Counted from the first letter of the stretch, positions 12,905 to 23,769 are shown. The stretch is DNA of 64,000 nucleotides from Pyrrhosoma nymphula (GCA_963573305.1 OY754331.1:95657434-95721433); one strand, 5' to 3'. Numbers and translations are program-made. The notes: generated by a model from the letters alone, not told the origin.

Positions 12905-12999
12905 ATGGCTACCGCTTGCCACGATGGCAACATCGGTTCCAACTCAGTCACTGAATTTAAGCATCGCTGGGCTCGACTAAAATTCGAAGGGTTTATCCT
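12905..12999 (+). ncRNA. 5S rRNA-derived sequence (SINE3-like or pseudogene)
   Basis: GGCTACCGCTTGCCACGATG, CATCGGTTCC, TCACTGAATTTAAGCATCGC, TGGGCTCG and TCGAAGGGTTTATCC follow the order of eukaryotic 5S rRNA: 5' strand, loop region, A box AAGTTAAGCA(A/T)CG, TGGGCTCG, then C box TTGGATGGGTGACC. The C box is degraded and there is no 3' strand restoring the terminal helix. A functional 5S gene is therefore unlikely. A 5S-headed SINE or a pseudogene fits better. Confidence 0.65.
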
Positions 13000-13690
13000 A
13001 ATTTTCCAAGTCCAAGAACCGTCACCCATTTCTATGAATGGCAGACAGTAAGTGCGAAATGACCTTGATCGTTGTAGCACGTTTAACTCAAGTACAGGAA
13101 TCACCACATGAAGAAGCTCTTTGAAGAGCAGTGCAAGGAGATTTCACGTAAAATACAGTGTCTTCCTATCATTTTACTCATACGGGATGGATACTGTACT
13201 CATACTTCACGGGGACCATTAGAGTTCAGTTATATTTACATGCAACATTTTTCCAAAGTGAAATTCTGTTAATTACAGTCATAGGAACATGCAAAAATTA
13301 TCAAGAGATTACCGACATAAAAAATAAAATTAATTGGCATCGCACGAAGAAATTGCAAGTTAAAAAAATTAAATAAGAGCATATAACAACGCCGAATATC
13401 ATAGATATTAACGTTATTAGCGACATCCCTATGTGGTCTATCACAACCTGCGGATAAAATGACATTTTTAACCAGTTCTTTCAGCAATTTATGAATCTAA
13501 TTTCATGGGAACGAACCTACTTTACTCTACCGAGAAGTTTTTAATGTGCTCTTCATGTCTGCAGAGAAATTACTCGCTGAAAATTTACTCAAGAGATTAA
13601 GCCTATTTTTGATCAACGGCCGTGATAGAGATCGATTCTCTTTCCAATTCTTTCATCTGCCCCGTCAAAAAGCTGGCCTGTATTGATGCT
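13000..13690. other. unassigned AT-rich DNA
   Basis: Follows the 5S-like head. If the latter is a SINE, its body would lie here, but I could not match this stretch to the sequence after the second 5S-like copy. Frames are short and featureless. Confidence 0.4.
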
Positions 13691-13699
13691 AGATGAAAA

Positions 13700-13860
13700 C
13701 TTTTAGAAGTAAATGTGTCAAACTTAGAGGTCACATCCTAAGACATTAAAGTCTCAAAAGAACCATCAGGGGAGGAGTGACGAATGGGAGAAATTGCTGA
13801 AAGACCAAGGAATGAATAAAAAGCGGTGACCTGAAAAGAGGAGAAGAGAGCTAATTATGG
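13700..13860 (+). mobile_element. RTE-like LINE fragment, heavily decayed
   Basis: The plus strand reads VKLRGHILRH, a stop, then SLKRTIRGGV from about 13718. This aligns with the WIGHILRHxSLLKxIIEG block of RTE-like proteins. Nothing else of the protein is legible. It belongs with subfamily 2, as at 1.4 and 30.0 kb. Confidence 0.45.
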
Positions 13861-13924
13861 TTATGACCAATGCTGTATTCTCAGCCATGGAGCTAAAAGA
13901 ATATTGTACCCGGCTTCGTAGCCA

Positions 13925-14464
13925 TTACGGTGGCTGGAGCGTTTTCTGCTTATGTACAGATTTGCGTGAAACTTTACATACGTGTCCTTATTCGTAAAAT
14001 CTATCGATAAAAATGAAAAAAACTGCATACTACCGATTTGGTTTCCTAGCAATTCAATGATATTTTAACAAGTAATCTTATGGTCTACGGCATATATTTT
14101 GAAACAATTCGATTACTTATCCACAGATTTTCTCCTAAATGCGAAATAATATGTTTCATATTATTATAATAGCTGCTAACAAATATCAAGGTATCATGCC
14201 GAGAAAGAAAAACGTATTTAGATATAATTTTCTCGTAAATTTCGAATTTCGCTCCGAAAATCCAAGTAAAAACAATGCTTTAATTAAGGCAAAAATTTGA
14301 AATAAAACTCTTGCATCATATACAATACTACATGTATGGTGATTTAAAACGCATAAACAGGTGTCCTTGAGTGAAATGTGGTCCTAGAATATTTTCTTCG
14401 ACTTACTTGAAAAGTGATTAAAATGTCCCTTCAACGACTCACGATTACCTCTCCAGCCACTTTA
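13925..14464 (+). mobile_element. MITE-C copy 1
   Basis: A non-coding element of about 540 bp. The left end is TTACGGTGGCTGGAGCG and the right end is ACCTCTCCAGCCACTTTA. Their inverted complement gives TAAAGTGGCTGGAG. Internal landmarks are CAGATTTGCGTGAAACTTTA, GGTTTCCTAGCAATTCAATG, AAATATCAAGGTATCATGCC and CGACTCACGATTACC. Both TTAA targets are changed (TTAC and TTTA), so it is an old insertion. Confidence 0.8.
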
Positions 14465-15039
14465 CATATAACTCAAATGGCGTGGGCCAGTTTAAGTTTT
14501 TGTAAGAGAATGTTCGGCATTAGAATGACGCGATGGCTGGCTTGAATACTTGGAAATGGCAGTGTTTGCTTTACTAGTGAAAGGTTCTTCACTCATGCCT
14601 CCAAGGATTCCAGCAAATATCCGGAAAATGGACTATTACGCCGGTGCGTGAGGTATCCCGGGAGACCAGTGATATAAACTCGCGTTGTGGCGATAGTTAC
14701 AACGCTCTGGCCTTTCCTAAACCCCACCAACATGATTAGGGGACCGTGTGCACAGCACCGACCAGCCATAAGGACGACTACGCGGAAGGACCATCGTTCA
14801 GGGATCGCTGAGAGGCGAGAACTATTCGCGTAAATTAATTTCACTTTCCTCCAATTAGTCTCCCTTCCATTTGTCTCCTACACCCTCGTACACACACCGT
14901 TCACTTAATCACCTGAAACTGTTTCCGGGTGCTCTTTCTGAAGAGACTTGGGATTTTGACAAATTCCATTAGTGAGTACTGAGATAAAATAGTTTAAAAA
15001 TACGAGCGATTCAGTATTGAGAATCTATCTTGTGGACAA
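14465..15039. other. unassigned DNA
   Basis: Higher GC between 14600 and 14820, where a minus-strand 83-codon frame is open. It shows no recognisable domain and I do not call it a gene. Confidence 0.4.
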
Positions 15040-15138
15040 CAGCCTGCCATGACGAAAATATCGGTTCACGTTCGATCATCGACGTGTAGCATCGTTGGGC
15101 TCAGCTCTAATTTGGATGGCTGATCGTTCATTAGGCCA
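15040..15138 (+). ncRNA. 5S rRNA-derived sequence, second copy
   Basis: CAGCCTGCCATGACG, then TATCGGTTCACGTTCGATCA, TCGACGTGTAGCATCGTTGG, GCTCAGCTCTAATTTGGATG and GCTGATCG. The order and spacing match 5S rRNA through the A box, intermediate element and C box (TTGGATGGGTGACCG in functional genes). The C box has two changes. It shares CATCG(C/T)TGGGCTC with the copy 2.1 kb upstream but the two differ at many sites, so they are not a recent tandem pair. Confidence 0.7.
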
Positions 15139-15550
15139 AAGATTTACTGCAGATGGTAGAGTGCCAAAGCAAAATTTCTATCTTTACATACAAAAGATAT
15201 CGTAAAAAGTTCAACTTTGCCACTCACACTAACGGTCCTGTTAGACTACAAATAGTTAAACAACAAATCGGAAAACTGTCGATCAATAGCAGGTCAGTAA
15301 CAAATTCATTCGATAACCAAATAGTGTCAACAAGGCCGGGTTTCTTCTTCACCTTAAAATTGCTGGAAAGACATCTATCTGCAGTTGTCCGCTTTACGTA
15401 CACCTTTCTTCCACAAACAAAAGAGCCGGGGTGAAATAAGTAGTTTTGGCATTTAGCAACCATATCTTTTCTGAGGTAAAAGATTTTGGCACGGACGACT
15501 TGCCACTATATGCAATCACCTCAACATGGTATTATTAAAACTAGGGAACG

Positions 15551-15612
15551 TGAGCTCTACGGCCTCTTAAAGTTATAAGGTATAAAAAATCTCCAATGGC
15601 CGTAATAAATTG
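15551..15612 (+). repeat. solo copy of the 22.5-kb fold-back unit
   Basis: GAGCTCTACGGCC, then GGTATAAAAAATCTCCAATG and GCCGTAATAAA. This matches, in order, the sequence running inward from both sides of the inverted dimer at 22502-22640 (AGCTCTACGGCC, GATAAAAAAAATTCTCCAATG, GGCCGTAAAAT). It suggests that the 22.5-kb structure is two such units head to head. Confidence 0.55.
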
Positions 15613-15783
15613 GCACCACTCGTCAAAAATACGCCACAATTGCTGTGTTGGTTTGCGGGAAAAAAATTGGGGGGAAAAAAATCCACGCCAGTGACCAACC
15701 ACAACCTCTCGACCAGAAAAACAACTGTGGTGGTTTACGGGAATGTTACTTCCTCGCCAGGGACAACCACAGACACACACAAT

Positions 15784-15928
15784 CAACCCGAATAGGGATA
15801 CTTCGCTGGGCTTATGAGACCCTGCTAAGGATGCCTGGGTTACACACAAACACTCAACCCAAAGAGGGATTCTTTGCCGGGTTAATGAGACCCAACTAAG
15901 AATGCCTGGGTTATGAACACAAACACAC
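15784..15928 (+). repeat. 71-bp imperfect tandem repeat, two units
   Basis: Unit 1 (15784-15854) and unit 2 (15855-15928) share CAACCC(G/A)AA, AGGGAT, GGGTTAATGAGACCC-like, CTAAG(G/A)ATGCCTGGGTTA and CACAAACACT. A partial third unit may precede it at 15710-15780 (GGGAATGTTACTTCCTCGCC). A CACACT-rich tail runs to about 15960. The frames that read through on either strand are probably by-products. Confidence 0.7.
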
Positions 15929-15960
15929 TCACAAGCACTCAAGAACTCAATCACTCACAC

Positions 15961-17454
15961 ACTCAACGGGCCCAACTTCTGGGAGAATCTAGCTCAACAG
16001 AGCGTTGTCAAGAAACGGCACAAAAACAAGAAAAGACGAGGGTGTGCGTCGGATACGCGGTATGATATTATTCCTACATTCTAATTTACTCTGGCATAAA
16101 TCCTCTCTTTTTGAGTTTTACGGCACTAAATGAGAATGTACACAAATTTAAATCAATTTTATTTCATAATTGCTGACAATAATGCTAAGAACATTGATTT
16201 TCGCATATGAGAATTTGTTTGCCACACTTTATCATTGACATAATAACAACTAAGTAGCTAAAATACGGTGTGTCCCTAATTTCGTAAGGAAAATTATTGA
16301 CGAGACTTAAAGTACCATTCACAAACGTGACTTTGGGGGATTATCATTAAAATTCTTCCTAATTTATTCTTAATAATAGTATTCACGTTTGGTATTTATT
16401 GAAAACACCCACTGGTCAATAATATCAAGTGTCGAATTCAATTTCACAAAGCAAATTACGCGCCATTAGAAACAGTATATCTTCCTTTTCAAACTTAATT
16501 TAGACCTACAGTTTGACTCCCAGCTGGGATGGATATTTTTAAACAAGAATGTCGACCCTTATTTGAGTGACATGCAGAAAGCAATCAGTACTCCGTCCGT
16601 CGGATGGGACGTTGAACTGTGGCGATTTTTGCATGGAGCAGGCTAACGCCGACTCGTGCCTGCCGACGGGTTTCTCCCCACCCTTCTTCCATTCCTCAAA
16701 CATAACTCTTCTTTTAACCCACCTGTCCTCAATGGCGCATATGACTTCTATTGTCACTCACTTCCTGAAACAACCAAAGATGGTACTTAACAGGGGGAGG
16801 GACAATTTGATTCTCATATGAATCTGATGTAACGACGCAAGCTATCATCTTGAAGATGACAGTGCTATTGGCAGCAAAAAAATTACCTTGAACTATATAA
16901 TCACAACCTCGACAAATGCATCGATCTCTTAATGGACAAAGGACATGTCATCTTCCACCCATTCTTTTTTTAACATTTTACTCACGCCCGTCCCGTAACC
17001 TAAAAAATGAGATGCCGAACAATAGATTGAGGCGGATAAGGCACTTACAAATGCTACACGGGCCATTGGTCAGTTAAGGTGTCAATGTTAAATCCTCATT
17101 AATAGGGTCCACTTCCTTTGTCCCACTTTAATCGATGAACTCAGCGCCTACAGCTCTTGGTTCATGAAAATTCGGCGAGAAGTAGAAAGAGAGTGAGAGA
17201 ACTCTGGCTACAAATAAAAGCCAGGTCGACGCGAACGGAATCCGAATGAAGTGCCAGACACATCGTCCAACTTAGCACCTACGGGTGGTCCTCGTAAAGA
17301 CGGAGAAACTAATCGGTCTAAAATTCTTCCTCATGTCACGTGAGTTCATGCGAAGGATGCCCCACCAAAGAATCGCGGGAGGTTTGGGTGCAGGAGAAGA
17401 GGCAGCCGACAGTGTGATCGAGTTCCTAACCATCTGAGTACATACTATGTAACA
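15961..17454. other. unassigned DNA
   Basis: No gene recognised. The overlapping opposite frames at 16539-16821 have no domain signature. 17170-17440 has a more balanced base composition and might be an old coding TE fragment, but I could not identify it. Confidence 0.4.
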
Positions 17455-17700
17455 GTGACATAGCCAGGGGGGTTCAATGAGGTCCCCCTCTCCTCTCCGA
17501 AATTTTTCATTTATTTTATAAAAGAGGCACTTAAGGATGAAGTTATATCTATTTTCACGAAAAATGATTGAATTCGTTTATTATTCAGTTTGGACAGCTT
17601 TTGAAATCAATAAGTTTGTAATTTTCAGGCAAAAATCTGAGTGTCAAAATTTTTCAACCCCCCTCAAGCTAATATTCAAGATGTGCCTCACCATGGAGCG
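17455..17700 (+). repeat. dispersed-repeat-like segment with G5/C5 hairpin
   Basis: ACATAGCCAGGGGGG, then TTCAATGAGG, then TCCCCCTCTCC and CGAAATTTTTCA; the G and C runs pair. Later CAACCCCCCTC at 17656 gives another C run. Sequences of the type TAGCCAGGGGGG...CCCCCC...GAAATTTTT are common in dispersed arthropod repeats. I cannot define its ends or class. Confidence 0.35.
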
Positions 17701-18189
17701 GACAACCACTGTGTGAATGTTAAATAGAGAGGATTGATTTTTACTTTATTTCGGATTTTCTGACGTCTCAAAGCTGAAAAGTTGCCTTTTGGGGCGTTAG
17801 TAAACCATATCAAATTTCAGCTGTATTAAGCTGACAAGTTATTAGTGCCTTTGAACAGTTATTAGGTCCAACATGTTCCTCATATCTGATCTAGGATTTA
17901 AAAGTTGTATGTCTTAAACTTGATGAAAATATGCACAAGATAAACAATAAAGTTAATACTAAGATTAATTAAAAAGGTAAAGTGCCTTGAATAATCTAGG
18001 ACACGGGTCTCGAATGGTTTATCATCGAGAGCAAGGTTGAGAGTCACATGGATCTTAATATAGGAACGTTTCTATGGTAGGTTAGGATAAGTATTCAATC
18101 AGTTTGAACACCACAGCGGTGCGAGACACCAGCTTCATGGAGGTTGCTTCTCATGTTGCAATATTTGGCCGTGTGTTTACCATGTGTAA

Positions 18190-18400
18190 CCTATCCTGAC
18201 ATGTAAGTTTATTAGTACAGTACGCAGAGTCATAGTTTCGCCAAAATCCGGACAAAATTCCTAACTCTCTGAAAATTGGCATGTAAGTAGTTTCAGGCGT
18301 ATAGAAGTGGGAAAAAATTGTTTCGCGAAATTCGGTTATCAGAACTAAAAACATTTAGCATTTTAACCCAAAAATTCAGTTTTTTTTCAATTTTCTTGAA
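18190..18400 (+). repeat. left arm of a long inverted repeat
   Basis: TCTCTGAAAATTGGCATGTA, GGCGTATAGAAG and TCGCGAAATTCGGTTATCAG match the reverse complement of 19935-20235 (TCGCTGAAAATTGGCATGTG, GGGCGTATACAA, TCGCGGAATTCGGTTATCAG). The arms are about 80 percent alike by eye. Confidence 0.65.
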
Positions 18401-19934
18401 AAGTATGGGCGCTGGGCGCTATTCACAAACGGTTCTAACAGGGTGAAAGAGAACGCAACTCCGCATAAAAAAGCATATTTGGAGTTTTTTCCAAGATTTT
18501 CCCGATTAAAAAAAATCGAGAAAATTTGTTCCATGTAAAAAATACGGAAGGAGACCAAGAAATTGGCATATAATAATTAGAAAGTATGAAAAACATATTA
18601 AGAACACTGTTTAATGAAATATATCCATGAAAATCCAGTGAGCTCTTGTTTCTTAAACAATATTATTGAGGAAACAGTTCCCCAGGCTTAATAATTATAG
18701 CTAAAGCATCGATGGAAAGGGTTAGAATTTTTTAGAATAAATAAACGGTTGATTATATAAACATATTTAATATTTTTCTATAATAGAAAAATTCATCGTC
18801 TTCCTCAAGTTCATTTTGGGTTAGTGGAGCATCGGTTTCATCATCGGACTGGGCTGGACATCGGATTCATTGCTCTCACGGGCTATTTCTTTATTGAAAT
18901 TGGTGCACAAATTTGTTAAGCATGAGGCATACAATGAAGTACAGAATAATCCGTTCTTCTTCATATGTAGGGCAATACAATCATGGCTCACGTTCATTGT
19001 ACAGGTTCAAATAACATGTACTTACTTAGCTGATGAATGTTCTCAATCTCCAAAACTGAAAAATCTTCACCAATGCTTCACTTTTACTAGTTAAATTTGA
19101 AAACTCCGAAATTCCGGTATTTAAACACACGTCGAGTAACAACAATAAACAACGGTTTCTGTCATCTCCCGCAGCGCGGCGCTCGCGCAGCAGTTGGGAT
19201 GAGTTCCTTGGCCCCGATAATCCAAGCATATGAAACGTATTAGGGAACTCGTCTTCTTGCGTTTCCACGCATAACATATTATCACAAGTCCTGTATTTTG
19301 ATAATATTCTAATTTTATCTCCAAAATTGAAGAAATCGTGTCTTTGCGCATTTTTGAAATCTCAACAAATTTGACGATCCCTAGCGAAATTTGAGAAACC
19401 AAATCTTCAAGACGAGATCTCGAGGATCAATTTCCTTATCTTTATTTTTCGATAACTTTCTTATTGACCCGATTATTCCCTCATGTTTAAGAAACATGGC
19501 ACGTACCCGTGGCCTCATAAAATACCAAGAAAGTAAAAGAAACTCCATTTTTGTCCAATTGAACTGACTAAAATTTTAATCGTGGCAATCCAAAAAGTAT
19601 GGTACCTGGAAGCTATATGCACAATGCATGATATCATCCGGGAATTTGGAAAATATACTGTTTTTTAGTAGCTCAATTAATGTTTCCAGTAAAACTACCC
19701 TGAAAACAAGTGAAAAACATACTCATTGTTACCAAATTAGGAACTTTTTCAGGAATATGAAAGCTTAGGGCTTTATCAACATCACGAACTTTGGTTTTTG
19801 AAACTCCAATGATTTTTTGCCGAGTTATGACGTATTCCGTGGGCCGGCACGATGGGAATTCATGTATTTTTCAATGGCGCGAAACCTAGGAGCCCCGCGC
19901 GTCATGAATATACTCAATGCCATTTCCTGGCAAA
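18401..19934. other. spacer between inverted arms
   Basis: AT-rich, with no recognisable protein. The frames at 18870-19094, 19026-19277 and 19121-19402 are small and featureless. If the flanking arms belong to one element, this is its internal part, and it lacks visible transposase coding. If not, the arms are two independent copies. Confidence 0.4.
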
Positions 19935-20235
19935 ATAACGTACTTTGGTGAAAAATGCATTCTTACCTTTTTCGTCGAGAATTTCACGCTATTTCCCCTT
20001 TTCGATCCAATTTTGATAATATTTCATTCTCATCGATAAAAATGGGGAAAAACTACATTTTTCTGTTTAAATTCAAAACTTTTTTGGGTTCTGATAACCG
20101 AATTCCGCGAAAAAAGTTTTATAAATTGTATACGCCCTAAACTATACACATGCCAATTTTCAGCGAGTTATGCATTTTGTTCGGGTTAAAATCTCCATTG
20201 ACTGGACTATATTATCCTTACGGTGCACAGTGAAC
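19935..20235 (-). repeat. right arm of the long inverted repeat
   Basis: Reverse-complement partner of 18190-18400. It extends further inward with GGGGAAAAACTAC and outward past TTGTTCGGGTTAAAATC, where the left arm has a weaker counterpart (CATAGTTTCGCCAAAATC). A 61-codon frame inside it is not a gene. Confidence 0.65.
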
Positions 20236-20587
20236 TGAGACAGAAAAAAAGCTGTTCAAAATTAAAAAAAGAGATTTTCTAACCGAAAGTTGAAATGCGT
20301 GGCCCGATGCGTGGTCAACAACGCGGTTGCGCAGCCTAGGTAGCATTAAGATGGATATCTTTCGGATACGATGCACAAAATAACTCTAGCGTTTTAGGTG
20401 AACATTTCAGCGTAGGGGAGGATATGTGTAGCTACGTAGGCATCATATACAAACAGAAACGCTATATTTCGTAGGCTCCGACAGGTAGTTGTTGTCGAAT
20501 GTCATCCCTCCTCCAACTATCCCTATTGACAGGACTTGGTCAGAGAGAAAATGTTATATTTTTGGTTGCTTCTCCATGAAGTGACCC

Positions 20588-21158
20588 TTAAGGTGGCTCT
20601 GCACTGGCTATGTGAGTCAAAACAAATACTAAATTACACATTTTGATTTAATTGGTTTTAAAAACCCTGCTTTCACTGGTGTAATGGGTTACCTGTAGAA
20701 AATCAAAATTTAAGAACAAAATACTAAAATTATTCCACGAACATATTTTTAATAACCACATTCGCTCAGCCATAGGATTTAACTGCAGCGCCATTTGTGC
20801 GGAATTACCGCATTTTGACTCCAATTACTACAGTAATTCGCTAATAACTTTAAAAAATAGGTGGTTAAATTCCTATATTATGTTTTTATTTAATTAAACC
20901 GGATATTTCGCTTTTTATAATCAGTTTTAATTATAAGCTTATATATGCTTTCTCGTTCAAATAGAAGTTATTCTGGTGTAATCTAAGCCACCTCCATAAG
21001 AGCCCATATTAAAATCTCCACTTTTAAGGGTAAACTACAATAAAACTAGACCGGAAACCCTATTTGTTCAGCCAATTTTATAAAAAGCATTTAAAAATGC
21101 TGTATTTATGTTTTCATAATTTATGGAATAAGGGATCCTGAGGCCAGAGCCACCTTTA
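20588..21158 (+). mobile_element. MITE-B copy 2 (full length)
   Basis: TTAA at 20588-20591 is followed by GGTGGCTCTGCACTGGC. The right end is GGCCAGAGCCACCTTTA. The inverted termini match as AAGGTGGCTCTG over 12 bp. Length is about 570 bp and it is non-coding. The right-hand target is TTTA, so one base of TTAA has changed. The reverse copy at 6732-7204 shares most of the body. Confidence 0.8.
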
Positions 21159-21289
21159 CGCTTACAGTCTTGACGCAGGGTCGAGCAGGTCGAAGCTGGT
21201 TGCAGGTATGCAGGTAATCTGGGGCGCGATCACGGTTCACAGATGACGTTATCGTTATTTTTCAAATGAGCTCGTGAGAACGAAACCAT

Positions 21290-21720
21290 ATCCGTCATTC
21301 TTCAAATTTTTTTCATGTGCTTGAAATAACAAGTTTTAATTGATGGAGTGCAGTCTTAGGATAGCATCCGTGAGCATTGCCCTTCTAGAGGGGTTTTCGT
21401 TTTCGACTGATATAACGACAATGCAGAAGAAGAGACCGTGATCCCATCTCAGGTCCGAATCTCGTCTTAAGCATCAGTGCATTGGGCACGCTCGTCTCGA
21501 CGTTGGATCAATGTCTTGGGTTGATCTGTACGTGAGAGTCAAACAAGTGATTTTCGTTCTTCAAATCGTGTCAAGTGCTTCAAATCACTAGTTTTCATTG
21601 ATGGAGTGCGTTCAAAGGAGAGTAATTGGGAGCACTTCCCTTCTAGAGCGATTTGTGTTTTAGGCAACGATAAAAATAAAGAAGAGCGAAAGTGATAACC
21701 GTGATCCCATCCGCGTTTTC
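21290..21720 (+). repeat. imperfect direct duplication, about 255-bp offset
   Basis: 21295-21460 and 21550-21715 share, in order, CATTCTTCAAAT-like, CA(T/A)GTGCTT, TTGATGGAGTGC, GAGCA(T/C)T(G/T)CCCTTCTAGAG, AAGAAGAG and CCGTGATCCCATC. The spacer holds unrelated sequence. It could be a diverged local duplication or two copies of a small repeat. Confidence 0.6.
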
Positions 21721-22501
21721 TTTGCTTCCGCCACCAAGACCAAAACTCCGGAAGGAAGATTCCTTTCAGATGCGGTGCTGCGATGGGGTACAGCCTTAGA
21801 GGCAATCGTTGTTTATATCGAGCACGGTAGGGAAAGGCAAAATGATGTACGGATGGTGCGATGGTGGTGGATGGCCTAGATCAGATTCGAGGCGAGAAGA
21901 ACGGCGTCTCACTCAGGAGACGCGTTTAGCGAAACATTACGTCGCCCCGTGTTGCCGCCCTCTCCGGCCGCGTCGACCCCTCCTCGCGTGATGGAAGACT
22001 CAATTCCCATTGTGCTCCCGGCCTTTCTGGAGAGGGCGACAGAGAAGGATGGGAGAAGGTGAATGCTGGGAAGAGGTTGCGCAGGAATGAAAATGGAGAG
22101 GAACACAAGGGAATACATGGGGTTCAAAAAAAGGGAAAGGGTAGTTGGAAGGAGCAAGAAGAAAGGGGCTAGGAAAAAGAGAGACGAAGGAGTTAAATCT
22201 AGCACAAGAGAAGATATCCTCATGGAGTACGATGTTAACGTCTAATTTTGACGATGTCTCTGGACTCATGTGTAGATCTATTGACTATCATTTTCTTGAG
22301 ATTAAAATAAGCATATAGCAACTTTCACCGAGCGGAGTAGACGAATATTATACTACAGCATGAAAAAGTAACAGCTGTAAATAGTCATTGACATCTTATG
22401 ACATTATAGGAAGCGTTCACACTCCGAAAGAAGAGGTGTGGCTAGAAGAAGAGGCAATAGTTACCTGACCGCCACGTGAGTTTACAATAACCTATTAGCG
22501 A
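21721..22501. other. unassigned DNA with a purine-rich tract
   Basis: 22020-22200 is A/G-rich on the plus strand (for example AAGAAAGGGGCTAGGAAAAAG). It supports several overlapping low-complexity frames that I reject as genes. 21930-21995 is CpG-rich. Confidence 0.4.
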
Positions 22502-22611
22502 ATTACACAGATAAAAAAAATTCTCCAATGGCCTTAAACTATCTTACGTAAAATATTTTACGGCCGTAAAATATTTTACGGCCATTGGAGAATTTTTTTT
22601 ATCTGTGTAAT
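22502..22611. repeat. perfect 32-bp-arm fold-back
   Basis: The left arm (22502-22533) begins ATTACACAGATAAAAAAAAT and ends CCAATGGCC. The right arm (22580-22611) is its exact reverse complement. The 46-bp centre contains GTAAAATATTTTAC twice in direct order, separated by GGCC; each copy is itself a palindrome. Homology continues outside the right arm (GGCCGTAGAGCT at 22619-22630) with the solo unit at 15.55 kb. Identical arms imply a young structure or ongoing arm conversion. Confidence 0.9.
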
Positions 22612-22796
22612 CCATAGAGGCCGTAGAGCTAAACTGCCTTGATCTACCAGCGAATGTTTTCGGCATTGTATTGGAAAAACCTTATATTTCCTAGTATTTG
22701 AGCTACATTAGATAAAATGTGATGATTTTGCACCAATGATGTACGCAGCAGTTCTTCATTCAATGGTGGTTCAATTCTAGGATTGTTTGACTGCAG

Positions 22797-22870
22797 CCCG
22801 CTATCCTTCCCTATCTAATACTAGTTCCCTTACTCCCCGGTAATTCTTCTTATATATACTCTCCTCTTTT
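22797..22870 (-). mobile_element. 3' end fragment of RTE-like subfamily 2
   Basis: GCAGCCCGCTATCCTTCCC, then CTAGTTCCCTTACTC and CGGTAA, matches 30029-30100 (CAGCCCCACACCCTTCCCC, CTAGTTCCCTTACTCACGGG). Only this 3' terminal piece is shared. Confidence 0.55.
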
Positions 22871-23099
22871 TTGGTCTTACACATGCTACAACAAACTAAT
22901 TTATGCAGAGAAAAAGCATGCGGGATAGATCAAATGGGAAGAGGTGCTCGAAACGCTAGAATTGAAAGAAATTTTAAAAGAAAGGTTTGAAAATGGCAGA
23001 GAGCTGGACGGAATTTTGGAGAGGAGAGATGTATAAACCATCCCTCATGTTTTATTCAAAATTTTCACAAATAATAGAGTGTACTTAGGATTTAATGGT

Positions 23100-23283
23100 A
23101 TCATTTGAACCTATAGTCCTGTTAAACCATCATAAAATTCCATTTCCGCATGTATGGTGAGTTCCAACGAATGAACAGATGTACTTAGATGAAATTTCGT
23201 CTTTGAATGTTCTTCGACTAATTTAAAAAAATATTAAAATGTGCACTCAGTGGCACATGATTACTGCTCCAGCGACCTCATTG
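23100..23283 (+). mobile_element. MITE-C fragment (right end only)
   Basis: GTATGGTGAGTTCCAACGAAT, then TTTAAAAAAATATTAAAATG and GATTACTGCTCCAGCGACCTC, match the right 180 bp of the copy at 31421-31985. The left two thirds are missing. A G-rich island starts immediately after. Confidence 0.65.
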
Positions 23284-23299
23284 TAAATTGATTTAAACA

Positions 23300-23640
23300 A
23301 TTTAGTCAGAGGAAGCGTGAAGGTGAATGGCAGAGGGGGAGACGGAATTGGGGAGAGTCTTGAGGGGGTTTTGGCTTACGGGGGGGATTCAAGGCTTTCA
23401 GGCAGGTGGGGAGGGGCTTCAGGGGTAACCGAAAAGGGAGGGGTCGCCTTCACCCACCGCTTCCTTCGCGAGAATCCAAGGGAGTAGGGAAAGGGGGGGG
23501 GGTTGCGAGCAGCACCCACAGCCGACGTGCAGGATCGCTAAGGGACACACACACACGCACGCAAAGGGCCGGCCTTCGAAAGGTCACGTGACGCGGCGTC
23601 CGTATTCCCGCGATCACGCCCCCTCCTCGAGGAAGGGAAT
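23300..23640 (+). repeat. G-rich/CpG-rich island
   Basis: High GC with runs GGGGGG at about 23380-23386 and 23491-23500, many CpGs at 23520-23625, and a (CA)n/CACG run at 23541-23563. No convincing gene. The 61-codon plus-strand frame is composition-driven. It could be a regulatory island, but no promoter element was proven. Confidence 0.5.
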
Positions 23641-23699
23641 TGGGAAATAAAGAGAGAGAGATGAGTATGAGAGAAGTATACTAAAGGGTTGAGGAATAT

Positions 23700-23765
23700 T
23701 TAAGACGCACAGGATCGCAGAGGATAGAACACGCACGCACACACACATGCACGAACACATACGAC
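23700..23765 (+). repeat. (CA)n/(CACG)n-rich microsatellite
   Basis: ACACGCACGCACACACACATG followed by CACGAACACATACG. An interrupted dinucleotide/tetranucleotide repeat. Confidence 0.75.
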
Positions 23766-23769
23766 GTCG

